A stretch of DNA of 64,000 nucleotides, from assembly GCA_963575745.1 (NCBI GenBank), contig CAUYUJ010018320.1, positions 66,906 through 130,905 of the forward strand, written 5' to 3'. The DNA is from Prorocentrum cordatum (taxonomy: Eukaryota; Sar; Dinophyceae; Prorocentrales; Prorocentraceae). The notes below the pieces were generated by a model. That model was given only the letters and a program-made list of their open reading frames with translations, was not told where the DNA came from and ran no database searches. Shown here piece after piece: positions 51,502-62,884 of the stretch. Numbering within the stretch: the first letter of the stretch is position 1; each line of letters starts with the position of its first letter. The translations under genes and the position numbers were made by a program.

Positions 51502-54500
51502 TTGCGTCATCAGACATATACGTACTCCACGCAAGAAATTGTTCATCCCGACGGACGACGTCATGAACATACCTGTACCTGTTGATCAACTCGAAGTGAC
51601 ACGAGATTTCAAGACGACTCCTACTTTTGAAGGAGAAAGTGACTTTCGCGATGTTTGGGATGGTGTCAGCGCCAACGACCACAGGGAGTTGAGCGAGCCA
51701 TGGGCCGGCCTGGTTCGATTCTATGAGCTTCCAAAGATAACGCCAGATGGCAAAATGGTGGTCCGTGGCCGCGAGACACGTGTACAGACTACTACGCGTC
51801 CTGATCACATTCTTCCAGAGCATTGGAAAACATTATCTCGTGGACAACAGAAGAAAGAAATCGAGTACGCCGAAGACGTTAAACGAGCTCGTGAAATTCG
51901 TGACCGAGCTGCACTTCGAGTGTGGACAAGACAGGACAAACAGGTCAACACTTTCCGTACCACTGCAGCCGGCGGACCCACATGGAATACTGTGGAACGA
52001 AGGATTACGTACGACACTGACAACGGCGCGGTCATCCGTGACGAAAACGTCAAGGGCGTGACGAACAAAGAGATACTGTATGCCAAACTACCTGGTGGGC
52101 CACGTGACATTACTACGGTACTGTACTACCGCCAAACCCCACACCAGCACGCTGGCGAAGAACGTGCTTTGGTACTTGTGGATAGTGAGGGTACCGACTT
52201 TGGGACCATGAACCCGCTTATACGCCAGTTCACCCAGTCGGTAGCAATACCCACTATGCCACGTGAGACGACCTACACACCGGCACACAGAGACAAAATC
52301 CCCGATTCTTCATGGGCACGCCCGGCCCTAGTTACCAGAAACCTGAGTAAGAAAGAAGTTGCCGCATAACCACGTGCACAGGAAGCCCTACGAAAAGAAT
52401 ACGAGAGATTGGACAAGAAACAAACGTGGATGTTGGAGACTGTTGCAGAAAAAGCTGATATTGAGTCACAAGCTATTCGCACTGGGACGAAAGTTCATTT
52501 CTTCAACATCTTGGAACTATCTTCAGTCAAACACGAAGAACTTCCACCTGATCTACGTAAATTTAAGGGCAGAGTGGTGGTTCAGGGCAATACAGGCAAA
52601 GATGAAACTGGTTTGGCCGCCATATTCGCCGACGCAGCTTCCAGTGCTTAGCATATTGAGGCTTCCAAACTTTGTGCTGCTACTGCATTATTGCCACAAT
52701 ATGCGGGAGAACAAAGTGATGCACCTGGAGCCTACACGCAGGCATTACTATATGGCGACGGACGAATCGATCCAGCCGATATTTGGATTACCATACCCAA
52801 ATGGCGCCAACCGGCATCTTGGTCAAAATACACAAATCCAGCGTGCCGATTACGATTGGCACTATACGGACACCCTCTTGCAGGGGTCTTTTGGGAACGC
52901 AAGTGTCGCACATGCTTGGAAAGCGTTGGCTTCGAGCCTATTCCAGGATGGGAATGCGTGTGGAGACACAACAAACTGGGACTGATACTTTCAGTATATG
53001 TGGACGACTTCAAATTAGCCGGGCCAGCCAACAATCTACAAGCTGGCTGGGATTATATCCGCAAAAGCGGTATTGGCTTGGATCCACCTACTCCATACTC
53101 GCAATATCTTGGCTGTGGACAACAGGCATGCGATGTGCCGCAGAACATCTTCGACAAAAGAATGTCTACCGCACGACCTATGTTGCCCGTACACAGCGAA
53201 AAAGATTACAATGCAGCCAAACAGGTTCGTGGAATTCGACATGATATGCTTGGTTTTACTGATCAGTGCATTGAGCGGTACCTGGAATGCGCTTCCAAGC
53301 GCGCCCAGGGACCTGGGTCACGCCGGAAACGATCCGACTCGCCGAGGACTTCGCGATCCAAATCGCCTGCATCCTCCGCGTCGGTCGCCAGACCTACTAG
53401 CGTGCTCAACGCACGGCCACGATCATCCAGCCCAGCAAGATCGGTCGATAAACCATCTATTACAACAGAATCCATACCAGTCACATACGATGACCTACCG
53501 GACGCTGAAACCCCTGGCATCGAGGACACCTCCTTCACCGACTCCGATTACTCCGACGAGGGCATCCTTGGCCAGGACGCGGCGAGTGTACGGATGAAGA
53601 TTCTCTACCTGGCACGTTGCTGTCGCTTCGATCTTCTACATCCAGTATGTATGCTAGCCAGAGAAATTACCAAATGGAATACCACGTGTGATAAACGTCT
53701 ACATCGACTGATATGCTACATCAAAACGACGCGCACACATTGTTCACACGGATGGATAGGCGATTCGTCAGACAAATTATCCATCATGCTCTTCACAGAC
53801 GCCTCGTTCGCCGATTGCATTACATCATCCAAGTCCACTACCGGCGTCTTCGCCGCGCTTGTTGGACCTAATACGTTCTTCCCGGTCAACGCTGTGTGTA
53901 AGAAACAAACGGTTGTATCGCATTCATCTACAGAATCCGAGATCGTTGCCATTGACTCAGCACTACGATTGGAAGGACTACCACTACTCTCATTCTGGGA
54001 AGCCGTGGTGGGAGTTGCCAATACAAGCAAAGAGAAGAATACTTGCCTTGGCTGCCAGGGGCGCGCCGACACGGCGACGTGTCCGACATTGGCCGCCAAA
54101 AAGAGGCACAAGCCATCGCCTCGCAAGGCACCCCCCACAAGGGGATCTTCTCCTAGCCGTAGGCAACTACCGCTAAAGACGGAGTTACCTACGCCTCCAA
54201 AGAGGCGTACGATATCCCATGAGGGTACCGTATTGCACGTGGATCCAGAACCAGCTCAGGAGATCAGTTCCCCCAAAGTGCGCCTTATCGTCCTCGAGGA
54301 TAACCAGGCCGTGATCAAAATTGCCTAAAAGGGACGTACACCAGCATTTCGTCATCTTCATCGTACTCACCGTATTAACCTGGATTGGATATGCGAGACA
54401 TGCCAACTCGAACATATCGAGCTCAAATACGTAGGTACAAAAGAGCAGATTGCAGATATGATGACCAAACATTTCGAGCCAAAGAACGCAGACCTCTGGA

Positions 54501-54982
54501 GGGACCTCTTGGAACACTCCCTCAGATTTCCCGCTACTCCGGCACCGTGTCCTTCAAAGAAACCATGGAAACCATTGAAGGGGCCTCGGAGGCCTGACGG
54601 TTTACCTCATGTTGCAGAACCTCCAAAACTGGATGGATGTCCGGAAGTATGCAAAATACTATTCACAGAGAAAGAAAGATGGGGCGAGGTAGGATCAGAA
54701 TGTGGAACGCAGTGCGTTGGACAAGCCAATCACGAGGGCATACGTGCATGTATGTACCACATTGGTGCACCCGCTGCAGCTACTGGTTCGCGCACACCTC
54801 GTTCGAGAGCACGTTCCCCGCACGGTAGACAGCCCCGCCATCCTCCCTCACCTCCACAGGATGCAGAGAGGTCTAGGACACTCATTGCGCGTTCATGCCG
54901 CAGCAATTTTACGACTCGAGCTACAAAGCTTACAGGCATCCTGTTCGCCGTGTGCGAGGCGCAAATAAGTGATCGGTTCTAA
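51502..54982 (+). pseudogene. Second copia-type Pol: RT and RNase H, 5' end lost at gap
   Basis: One + frame runs 3.5 kb with no frameshift, interrupted by three in-frame stops: TAA 52,367, TAG 52,649 and TAA 54,326. The first 280 residues (RTPRKKLFIPTDD onward) look like the post-integrase linker. RT signs are EQSDAPGAYTQALLYGD (motif A region), LRLALYGHPLAGVFWE, and motif C SVYVDDFKLAG with both Asp (52,997-53,008). RNase H signs are LFTDASFAD, SSTESEIVAID, VLEDNQAVIKI and GTKEQIADMMTKHF, giving the four acidic residues. A Pro/Arg/Ser-rich tail follows. It is distinct from the 11-20 kb element in sequence and GC. Confidence 0.8.
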
Positions 54983-56802
54983 TCCCGATACCCCCATCCA
55001 CGAGTTGGATCAGGCACAGCCGCTCCACCTCATCGGCTGGCCCATCGGCTGCGATGCCGAGTACGACCCGAACGCCAAGGACGACGACCGCGTGGGCTTC
55101 ACGTACCACGCTCAAACTGGTCGTCCTCGTGATCCTGATGATGGATATATCTATATATATATATATATATATACATACATACATACATCAACGGCGCGCT
55201 GATCGCAGCGCAGATTTTGATCTCCGCGTACCCGACGAATCCACTATTCGAGAAATTGCCCGCTCTGCGTCCGCCGACGTCAAGAGTTGGATCAGCGAAA
55301 CTGGTGGATCAGTCGGCGGCGACGCCAACTGCGAGTACAGCACGTTTACGGCTACACCATGGCTGTCTTTCATGAGGGCTATGTGCATGATTTCCAGCCT
55401 CTTCACTCGTAACTCGTCTGTACAAGAAAGTGTTCGTGGTTTACATGATCATTTGAACGCAGTGATCCCAGGAGCGCACCGCAAGTGCCCGCCAATGGAA
55501 CTTACGACGATGATATTGAAGACGGAGTGGATGATGATTCACAACGATTGGTCCAAAATTGGCAGTGCAGTATTGGGACAATATGCCGAGGACAGCGTTC
55601 AGGATACAAAACACTACTATGGAAATGGTATTTGTGCACCTTCTGATGTATACAGCAATGGATTGGCAACTCCATGCTATGCTCCTAAACTTGATCGTGT
55701 ATCGATCAAGTTACCCACACGCCCACCTGGCTTAGCCAGGACATCAGATACTTCGGGACACATCGGCCACGCTGTTGAAGATAATTTGGCCACCGAAATG
55801 CGAGCATTTTCCGACATTAGCCAGACAAGCAAATTCCGCCGCAAGCTCAGCACATGGCTGACTGCACGCGGAGGCTTCGGAGGCATCGGATCATGCTCCG
55901 AGACGGTGGCAACACCATCCGATCATCCAGACGGCTGGCAGGCAATATCACAGAACGACGAGACCATGACAAGTACTTATCGTTGGCAACCATACAACGA
56001 GGGCTCCGTCTTCATTGGCGAGACTCCTTCTGAGGTTGACCCTGGTCTTACTCCTGGTCCTGATATTGACCCACTCGAGCTTGAACAAGCAAAGTACAGC
56101 GCGTTTTGTGGTGGTCGGTTGGTTTCTACTCTTCTTTCAGATAATGGGTGGTATTCACTCGTACAAGAAGATCTGGGACTTCTCTTGCATCATGCCTTCG
56201 GCCCATCAGGGCATGCATACAAATGGACCAACTTGTACACCGATTCAACATGGATTATGCAGCCCAAGAAAGGGCCCAAGGGTGCAAAGCACAAGAAGTA
56301 CCGAAGTCACGGCATTGACGAGCTCAACAGTCCACGGAAGCGAGACCATCTCGCCAAAGTATCAAACGTTGCACTCGTGCCGCTATTTATGCCGCGCCTC
56401 AGCCGCGCGGAATGCATGGGCGGCGCTACTCTCGAGCACTTGTCGACCATGATCCGCGATGACATCATGATGTGGGCATTCTCCTTTGGCAATTACAAAG
56501 AATGGTTCAAACAGAACGACACGCCGATCGGCGAAGATTGCATTCAATTGCCAGAGGCTGGTGGAGACACCCGCTGCGGTATGGCAGAACTGCGTGAACA
56601 GCGTACGCAGAGACAGGAGAGCCGTACCGCAGCTATTCTCAACAACCAATTCCAGTCCACCCTCGAGCAGCGCAACATGATCAAGATGATCCGCGAGGCC
56701 AGAGGCCTCATGTTATACAGCGACAATGCCTCTATCAAAAAGTGGCGTGAATTAAACGAGGTCATCTGGAATTACTGGGCCAATGATTTCCTGCATATGT
56801 AA
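54983..56802 (+). CDS. Unrecognised reading frame after copia Pol
   Basis: A coding-like frame begins near 54,985 (IHELDQAQPLHLIGWPIGCD), passes a TA/TACA microsatellite at 55,146-55,190 where the frame changes, and continues as ADFDLRVPDESTIREIARSA to TAA at 56,800. Mixed, globular-looking composition (for example FCGGRLVSTLLSDNGWYSLV, LTTMILKTEWMMIHNDW). No domain recognised. The segment just past the TAA still reads coding-like in the same frame for about 30 codons, so the stop may be a lesion within a longer polyprotein. Confidence 0.55.
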
Positions 56803-56834
56803 AACAAAGACACTATTGCAGAGGCCTCAATGCC

Positions 56835-58830
56835 ATGGTGGCATGGAGCGCGAGCGACATCGCATGTGCCAGCCACGGGCAGAACACCGTGGACATGCGT
56901 CGTCACCAGGATCGCGCACCTACTGCCGTGCGCGAGCTCCAGAAAATGAAATGTGAGGGCGGCGTCCCGACGCTCATGCCAGTGCACGTACAAGTGGATG
57001 TATCACGTTTTGTCGATGCGATGAAGTATTTCCGTTGCCCCACGGTTATGGGGCCTGGCAAAGCAGCACAGTGGGGCGTGCACCCGGACTTTGATTACCA
57101 CACGGACGATTTGATCAGGACGATGCAAAATCGTGGTATTACAGTTCTTCCATCAGACCATTGGATAGAAGCGTACGATAGAATTACGCCACAGGCTTGG
57201 CATGCAAAACAGAACAACCACAACATGGCAATGTTTACGTCACAGTTCTGCGACGCAGTATGCTATCGTAACTTCTGCGCTTTGATTCAGTCACTGCCTT
57301 CTCAGCCGTATCCACTCAGGCCTCCCATCCTGACTCCCGTCACGGACGAGCAGGCCTACACACAAGCCAAGGAGATCATGGAGGCTCTCGACTTCAGAGA
57401 GAGGATGACAAACGAATGGAAGAGAGATCGCAGCCTCACGACGCTGATGACACAGACGGCAGGCGAGATGGCTCATTGTGCGTGGAAGGCATCATGTGCC
57501 GATGGTACGCTGCCGGCATCACTGCCTGCTACCGCAGGCGACACAAACGTACCTATTCCTGGAATTCCGAAACAGCCACCAGCACTTGATCCTCGCGAGC
57601 CGAACAAGGCTATCCCTCAGAACAATCCATTTGGTCATGCGTACGACGACTTATTCCAGTACCTCTTACTGCTGATCAACGACTACCCTTGGGCATGGGC
57701 ATCCTGGGATTCAGTCGAGAAACAAGAGCTCCTCCACCCCAAGATCATCAAAACAGTTGAAGATGCACATGCTGTTACTTGGGTTGTGTTCGAGCAGCTT
57801 CTACAGCAAATTACCGATTTGGACGGAGACGATAACGCGACCAAATCACGAATCATTGCAGAAGGCAACATGTTGAAATCTCACCGTGTCGGCCCTGCTG
57901 CCGAGAACCAACAGACCATCGAAGCATGCAAAACATTCTTCAGACAGAATGCATTGGATCGCGTGGCATTGGGATACGATCCTGATGTTCCGACTTCCGC
58001 GTGGCGCGCGGCGGCCGATGCGGACCAGCCAGCACCACCAGGCACATTGCCTGAGCCACTGCAACCTTGCCCGCAACCGATAGCCGTGCCAAAGTCATCG
58101 ACTCCTGGCCCACTCCTACACCGTACGCCAGCAGACCAACCGCCAGCAGATCAGCTCCCGAAAGCCGAGGCAGTCCCGATTCCAGACGACGGCGCTGACC
58201 TAGATGCTATGGAGTTGGAGGCAGCTCCTGCCGACGACGACCCTTCTCCACACGAGATGAATTTATTGTCATGGCAGGACAGCTGCGAGCGTTCTATGTA
58301 CGAGGACATCAGCCAGGTCGGGATGTTCGATAACGCATGCACTATTCGAGAGTACAAGCTGCAAGCAGGCATCAAGGACGACCATCCGTACGTTTCTCCA
58401 GTATTGCGGGGTACATCCGCGATCAATGGATTTGCTTGCCTGCAAGACGACGAATGGTTCGATCAATTGCAACGCGACGATTGTGTGATTGCTCATGCTC
58501 CTGATATTGCACAATCTGGTTGCTTTCCAGAATGGAAGTGGATATCGTTACCACATTACGACGATATACGTTATGGTCCTGAATTGCTTGATGAGTGGCT
58601 CGGAGAACCCAAATACATGAGCAAAGACATCACGACGATGTTACGCCACGAGATCCACTACAAGAAGTTCTACATCAATCATTTTCACGATCGACGTATC
58701 AACATTTGGCCGAAGACAACAGATCGTGAGTGGAAGATCCCAAGTAATTGGAAATCCTTCCAGGAGATGGTCCAATGGAAATTCAGCAATCATAAAAAAC
58801 CACAACGGACCATCCATGGATGCGGCCATG
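56835..58830 (+). CDS. Unrecognised reading frame, continuation
   Basis: A frame of about 665 codons. N-terminal part MRRHQDRAPTAVRELQKMKC, then predicted helical and mixed segments, then a Pro/Ala/Asp-rich linker at about residues 385-475, then FPEWKWISLPHYDDIRYGPE. No known family. It leaves frame at the A run near 58,795-58,801; translation to the TGA at 58,869 is out of frame. Confidence 0.55.
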
Positions 58831-59070
58831 ACGCACTTCAAGAAAGATGGTGGGAAAGATGGGTATCCTGATTGGAACGATTACCACCCGATCTTCATCA
58901 TTCGTGCGTTCCAGAAACATATTGACCCGCAGAAGAATCGGATCGAGATATACGCCAAACCAATTCCCGAGGGAGGTGATCCAAGCTGTTTCGATTGGAA
59001 CAGCGTTATTGCCATTCGATGTTGGAGACCACAGTTGCGTCAATCCACTTTCCAAACCATGGCATATGGG
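58795..59070 (+). CDS. Short continuation frame before KptA-like domain
   Basis: It reads MDAAMTHFKKDGGKDGYPDW then NDYHPIFIIRAFQKHIDPQK and PEGGDPSCFDWNSVIAIRCW. It links the preceding frame to the KptA-like segment by +1 steps at either end. Confidence 0.5.
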
Positions 59071-59440
59071 CTGGGAGAGCCTACAATGGACAGACGTGAA
59101 ATACCTCCACCATGGCACGACATTCCGCGCTTGGCGCAACATCCTCAAGACAGGGATCATTCCAGGCTACGTCGATCCATCTTCTCAGAGACAAGCATCA
59201 TGCACCATCACAACGCACGGAGGCATTCTTCAGTTCCAGCACATATATAGACAATGTCCAGAATAATCCCCACACCTCGGTACAGTCATACAAGTTCAAT
59301 CACTACAAGAACGAGGTCGAGCTGGTGATCAACATGGAGATCGCCACAAAAGCTGGTTGCAGATTTTGGTTGGGCGCTCAAGGCGCTATTATGACAGAGG
59401 AAGTGGTTCCAGCAGCGGCAGTCATTGCAATTCGCCGTCT
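59070..59440 (+). pseudogene. RNA 2'-phosphotransferase (Tpt1/KptA)-like domain, frame-broken
   Basis: The first part reads YLHHGTTFRAWRNILKTGII (His-Gly-Thr at 59,111-59,119), matching the NAD-binding H-G-T...I-L-x2-G-I/L signature. After a frame change near 59,210 it continues EAFFSSSTY, then VELVINMEIATKAGCRFWLG and AQGAIMTEEVVP. The order [VI]-x-L-x-[VI] ... A-x2-x-G-x-x-F-W ... G-x-[ILW]-x-T-x2-V agrees with the C-terminal half of KptA. KptA/Tpt1 removes the 2'-phosphate left by tRNA ligation, using NAD+. The N-terminal winged-helix half is not evident. Identification rests on motif memory. Confidence 0.5.
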
Positions 59441-59873
59441 CCAACCACGCCACGTGCACGGCCAGCAGATATGGCCGGAGGGCCCGCCCTGGGACTATCC
59501 GCCATTGGCCGCGAGACAACCATTGAGCAAGTACGAAATGTGTGTCTTTCTTCCTGGACAGGAGTTCATCGATAACCCTCCTGGGATTACACCAGCTGAC
59601 ATGGATCACGACATGGATCAGCAGCCAAGGACGCCGTCAGCATCAGCATCTTCGGCTCAGCGACCGATTGCCCCTCAGCTGGGGGCAACCCCTGCTGGCC
59701 GCATATCTGGCGCCGACGCCTTGGACGAACACATGGTCCGTGCTATGATCGACGACACCGAACGCAAAACAGAAGATAAAGAATGGTTGATTGCTATGTC
59801 ATACTGCCGAGAGGCTCTTCGACCCATCACCAAAGATTACACAGAAAGATTGGGATCGTCGGCCTATATTTAA
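59441..59873 (+). CDS. Continuation frame after KptA-like domain
   Basis: Same frame as the end of the KptA-like domain: RRLQPRHVHGQQIWPEG, an Asp/Gln/Ser-rich linker, then ALDEHMVRAMIDDTERKTED and SYCREALRPITKDY. It leaves frame close to the TAA at 59,871. No family recognised. Confidence 0.5.
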
Positions 59874-62766
59874 AGATGTTCGCATGGGGGACTTCATTGT
59901 CACTGAGACTTGGGGGTCTACCAATTGTTATCATTATGACAATCACTACCCCAAGGACAATCACAACACCAAGGTCCTCATGAACAAGGGCCACATATAC
60001 GGCCCAATCATTCATTTCGGAGTCTTTGACAAGTTCTTTGCGGTACAAATACCTATCCTCAACTACGGTTTACGATGGGTAAACATATGGTACAATGACA
60101 AAAGCATGCCTCTCAAGGGCGTTGTCTTTGCTTTACCAGTTCGTGCCGCCATTGACCCGAGAGGTATGAATACTGCCCTGGAAGGACCATCCTCATGCCG
60201 TGACAAAATACTTCGGCATAAAACAGATGGTGATCTGCCATATCTCGGAATGCCAAGCATTTACAAGCCACGTATCCCGCGCACACCGACCAGACGGCCC
60301 GCTCCTCGGACACCCGATCCCGAAGAGCTGGTGGCCACACCTGCCGAGGATACTGTTCCCGCGGACGATGGACCCCAACAAAAGGCAGGCCAATATGCTG
60401 AACCTCTGGTTACTGTGATTGTGGGTATATCAAAGATACCACTCACTGCCGAGGAGAAAGCAGCAAATGACAATATGAGAGCAGATCTATCAGCAGAGAC
60501 CCAAGCAGATGAGCACGTCGACGCGAGCATCCTCGAAAATATTATTGACCCGCCAGAAGACTTCCTCAACCACTCCGACTACGACCCAGAGGAGGTCTCA
60601 ACGTGGACCAAACAATCATACGACCACCGCATATACCGCTGGGCGTCGGAGCTATTGGTGGACTCACCTATGATAAAGGTGAAACAAATAATTGAGGTGC
60701 ACACTGGCGCGGACAGATTTGTGGTGGATAAAGTACAGTCGTACTTACGATTTGAAATTCAATTCGGATCCAAAGCATGGAACGCGGAGACATACTATTT
60801 GGATTACAATCATACCCACAAATGGGCACGCGACTTACCAATTTGCAGTGCAGGTGGCTTCTTCAAAAAGCTTGTACACTACCTGGGCCCAGAGACCATC
60901 GAGGAGTCGACTACAGGCGTCTTCCAATGGATCTCTATAGTGTAGCAAATCATACTGCTGGACAGTATTGGGGAGCTCCGTGATTTCACACAAGATGATA
61001 TTCATCAGAACCATCCTGCACTCCAGACGTTGCGTGATCTATTTACACATTGCATCAAGACATTCGGCAATCCAGGCTTCCCCGTATGGACGGAGCTGGT
61101 GGAAACACCTGCCGCGCCACGTGACCCAGGCGCGGAGCAGGGCATTCCCCAGGATCCAGGCAGCATTGCATCCGCAGCTCCCGATCAGGAAACCATGGTA
61201 CGGATCATAGCCGAACAGAAGGGAATCAACCGCGAGGAGGGTGACAACGAGTCCGCCTTGCAGGAAGAGGCTAGCCGTATCCGTACAGAAAACGTATGCC
61301 ATGGTGATACTGGGGACGCGGACAACGACACGACCGAGCGGATAGGACTGCCAGGGGAAAGATTGTCTAGGATCGAGATCGAGGGAATGAGCAGATCGAT
61401 CGTTTCCCGACCGAACGCCGAGATCAACCGCGATGCCATGGACCAGATCGGCCGCAGTCTTGCTCGTGGTCAGGAAACTCGCTGGGGATCTCGTGGGCAT
61501 CTCACGATTGACGGAGCCCCAGAAGCTATTCAGCATGATATCGCGCGGTGTCGGAATTGCGATCGCATCTTATCCCTAGGGATCGTCACGGACGACGGTA
61601 CCCTTTGCGACACCTGCTGGCAGTACACTGTATCCGTAGGTGCTACGGGTAAAAGTACCGCCGTCCAGAGCGATCTGGCATACCTCCAGAAGCTGACCCA
61701 CTGGATCAAGACGACGCTCTCCCAGGATGACATCACGAGGTACATGAGAGACGGAGCGCAGGTCATCATGACGGGCAAGCGCTCTTTTCCAGGCAATGAG
61801 AAAGATGGGCTGAGGAGAATGGCCAATTCCGCTACGAAGAGGTATCAGAAGTGGGTCGACTCTGGCTCCCCTCCTGCACATGAGTGCAGATTGATGGGCG
61901 AGCGTGAAGACCACAGACCTCTATACCATCCATGTGCCAATCTCGTTCAGCGCTTTCTCAATGAATTGAAGTTCCACCACCAAATGACAGGCGCTCGTAT
62001 TAATGTAGGCAAGAAGGCCTATACCGTTGAGGACATGCGCGATGCATGTGAAATCCTCGAGACCAGCATCAGGACTGGCCAAGCCGGTCGGAAGAAATGG
62101 TGGTTGAACGAAGGCAGACTCGACAGAAGCACGCGGCAGGCACGCGGACTTGTCACGATTGCCCTCCCCAGGCGGGATGGCACCCGTGAGAAAGTCACGC
62201 AGCGCAAGCTTGCCGCGCTTGCTTACGGGTTGATGGGTTCTGCCTTGGGTTCCACTGACCAGAGGGGGGTTGATTCAGGGATGAGAACCGGTCCGATCGA
62301 ACCTGATACACACTCCCAGCACTCTGATGATGCCATGGAGCCACGCATGCCGCGGCATCCGCCGCCGCCGCGCCCTGCCCCTGGCGATGCTGCACGGTCC
62401 AGCGCCTCTGGCGCGGCGGACCGCATGCCCGCGGGGCCGCGCGGCGCTGCAGCGCAGCGGCAGGACAGCGATGACAGCTACAGACCTCGCGCCAAGAGGG
62501 CGCGCACGACAGACTACGCCGCCTGGTGGCGCGACGACCTAGAGGACAGCCATTGGGGCCTCAGGTACTGGAGCTACTACATCAACTGCTGGATCTACAT
62601 CGCGCTCAACAACGACGAGTTCGTATATGTCCGCGACATCCAGTACAACAAGTGGTTTCGCCACTGGATCCCGAGGACATCCTGGGAGACGTTCGCGACG
62701 AGCTACGTGACGCACGATGGCCACAGGGCGTGGGACCGCAGGTTCTACGAGAACGGCAACACGTAG
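59845..62766 (+). CDS. Unrecognised long reading frame with internal TAG
   Basis: One + frame of about 970 codons, interrupted only by TAG at 60,943-60,945. After the TAG it continues QIILLDSIGELRDFTQDDIH without loss of coding character. Seen in order: WGSTNCYHYDNHYPKDNHN, LPVRAAIDPRGMNTALEGPS (reminiscent of a product-release segment of an NAD-using or protease-like fold, not assignable), a Pro/Thr linker, a Glu/Asp-rich region, CRNCDRILSLGIVTDDGTLC with D-T-C (a C-x2-C...C-x2-C zinc-ribbon pattern at about 61,554-61,620), and an aromatic-rich C-terminus WGLRYWSYYINCWIYIALN. Ends at TAG 62,764. Confidence 0.55.
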
Positions 62767-62784
62767 TAGAGTCGGTCGCCAGGC

Positions 62785-62884
62785 CCACCGCTCGAAAGGC
62801 TTGAACTTCATTATAATACAAGTTCGCCTTGAGCGGTGGCTGTTTTATACTTCTAGGCCACTTCACCATACAACACAAGTGGCC
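62785..62884. repeat. Two consecutive hairpins after the last reading frame
   Basis: The first pairs CCACCGCTC (62,785-62,793) with GAGCGGTGG (62,831-62,839), with partial pairing inside. The second pairs GGCCACTT (62,856-62,863) with AAGTGGCC (62,877-62,884) perfectly. Their place 20 bp after the stop suggests 3' untranslated structure. Confidence 0.6.

Noticed and set aside
51502-62766. Nuclear code with TAA/TAG read as Gln
   Set aside because: CAA and CAG are common in the same frames and only five TAR codons occur in 11 kb, while frameshifts are also present. Decay or assembly error explains this more simply; the pattern is kept only as a finding.
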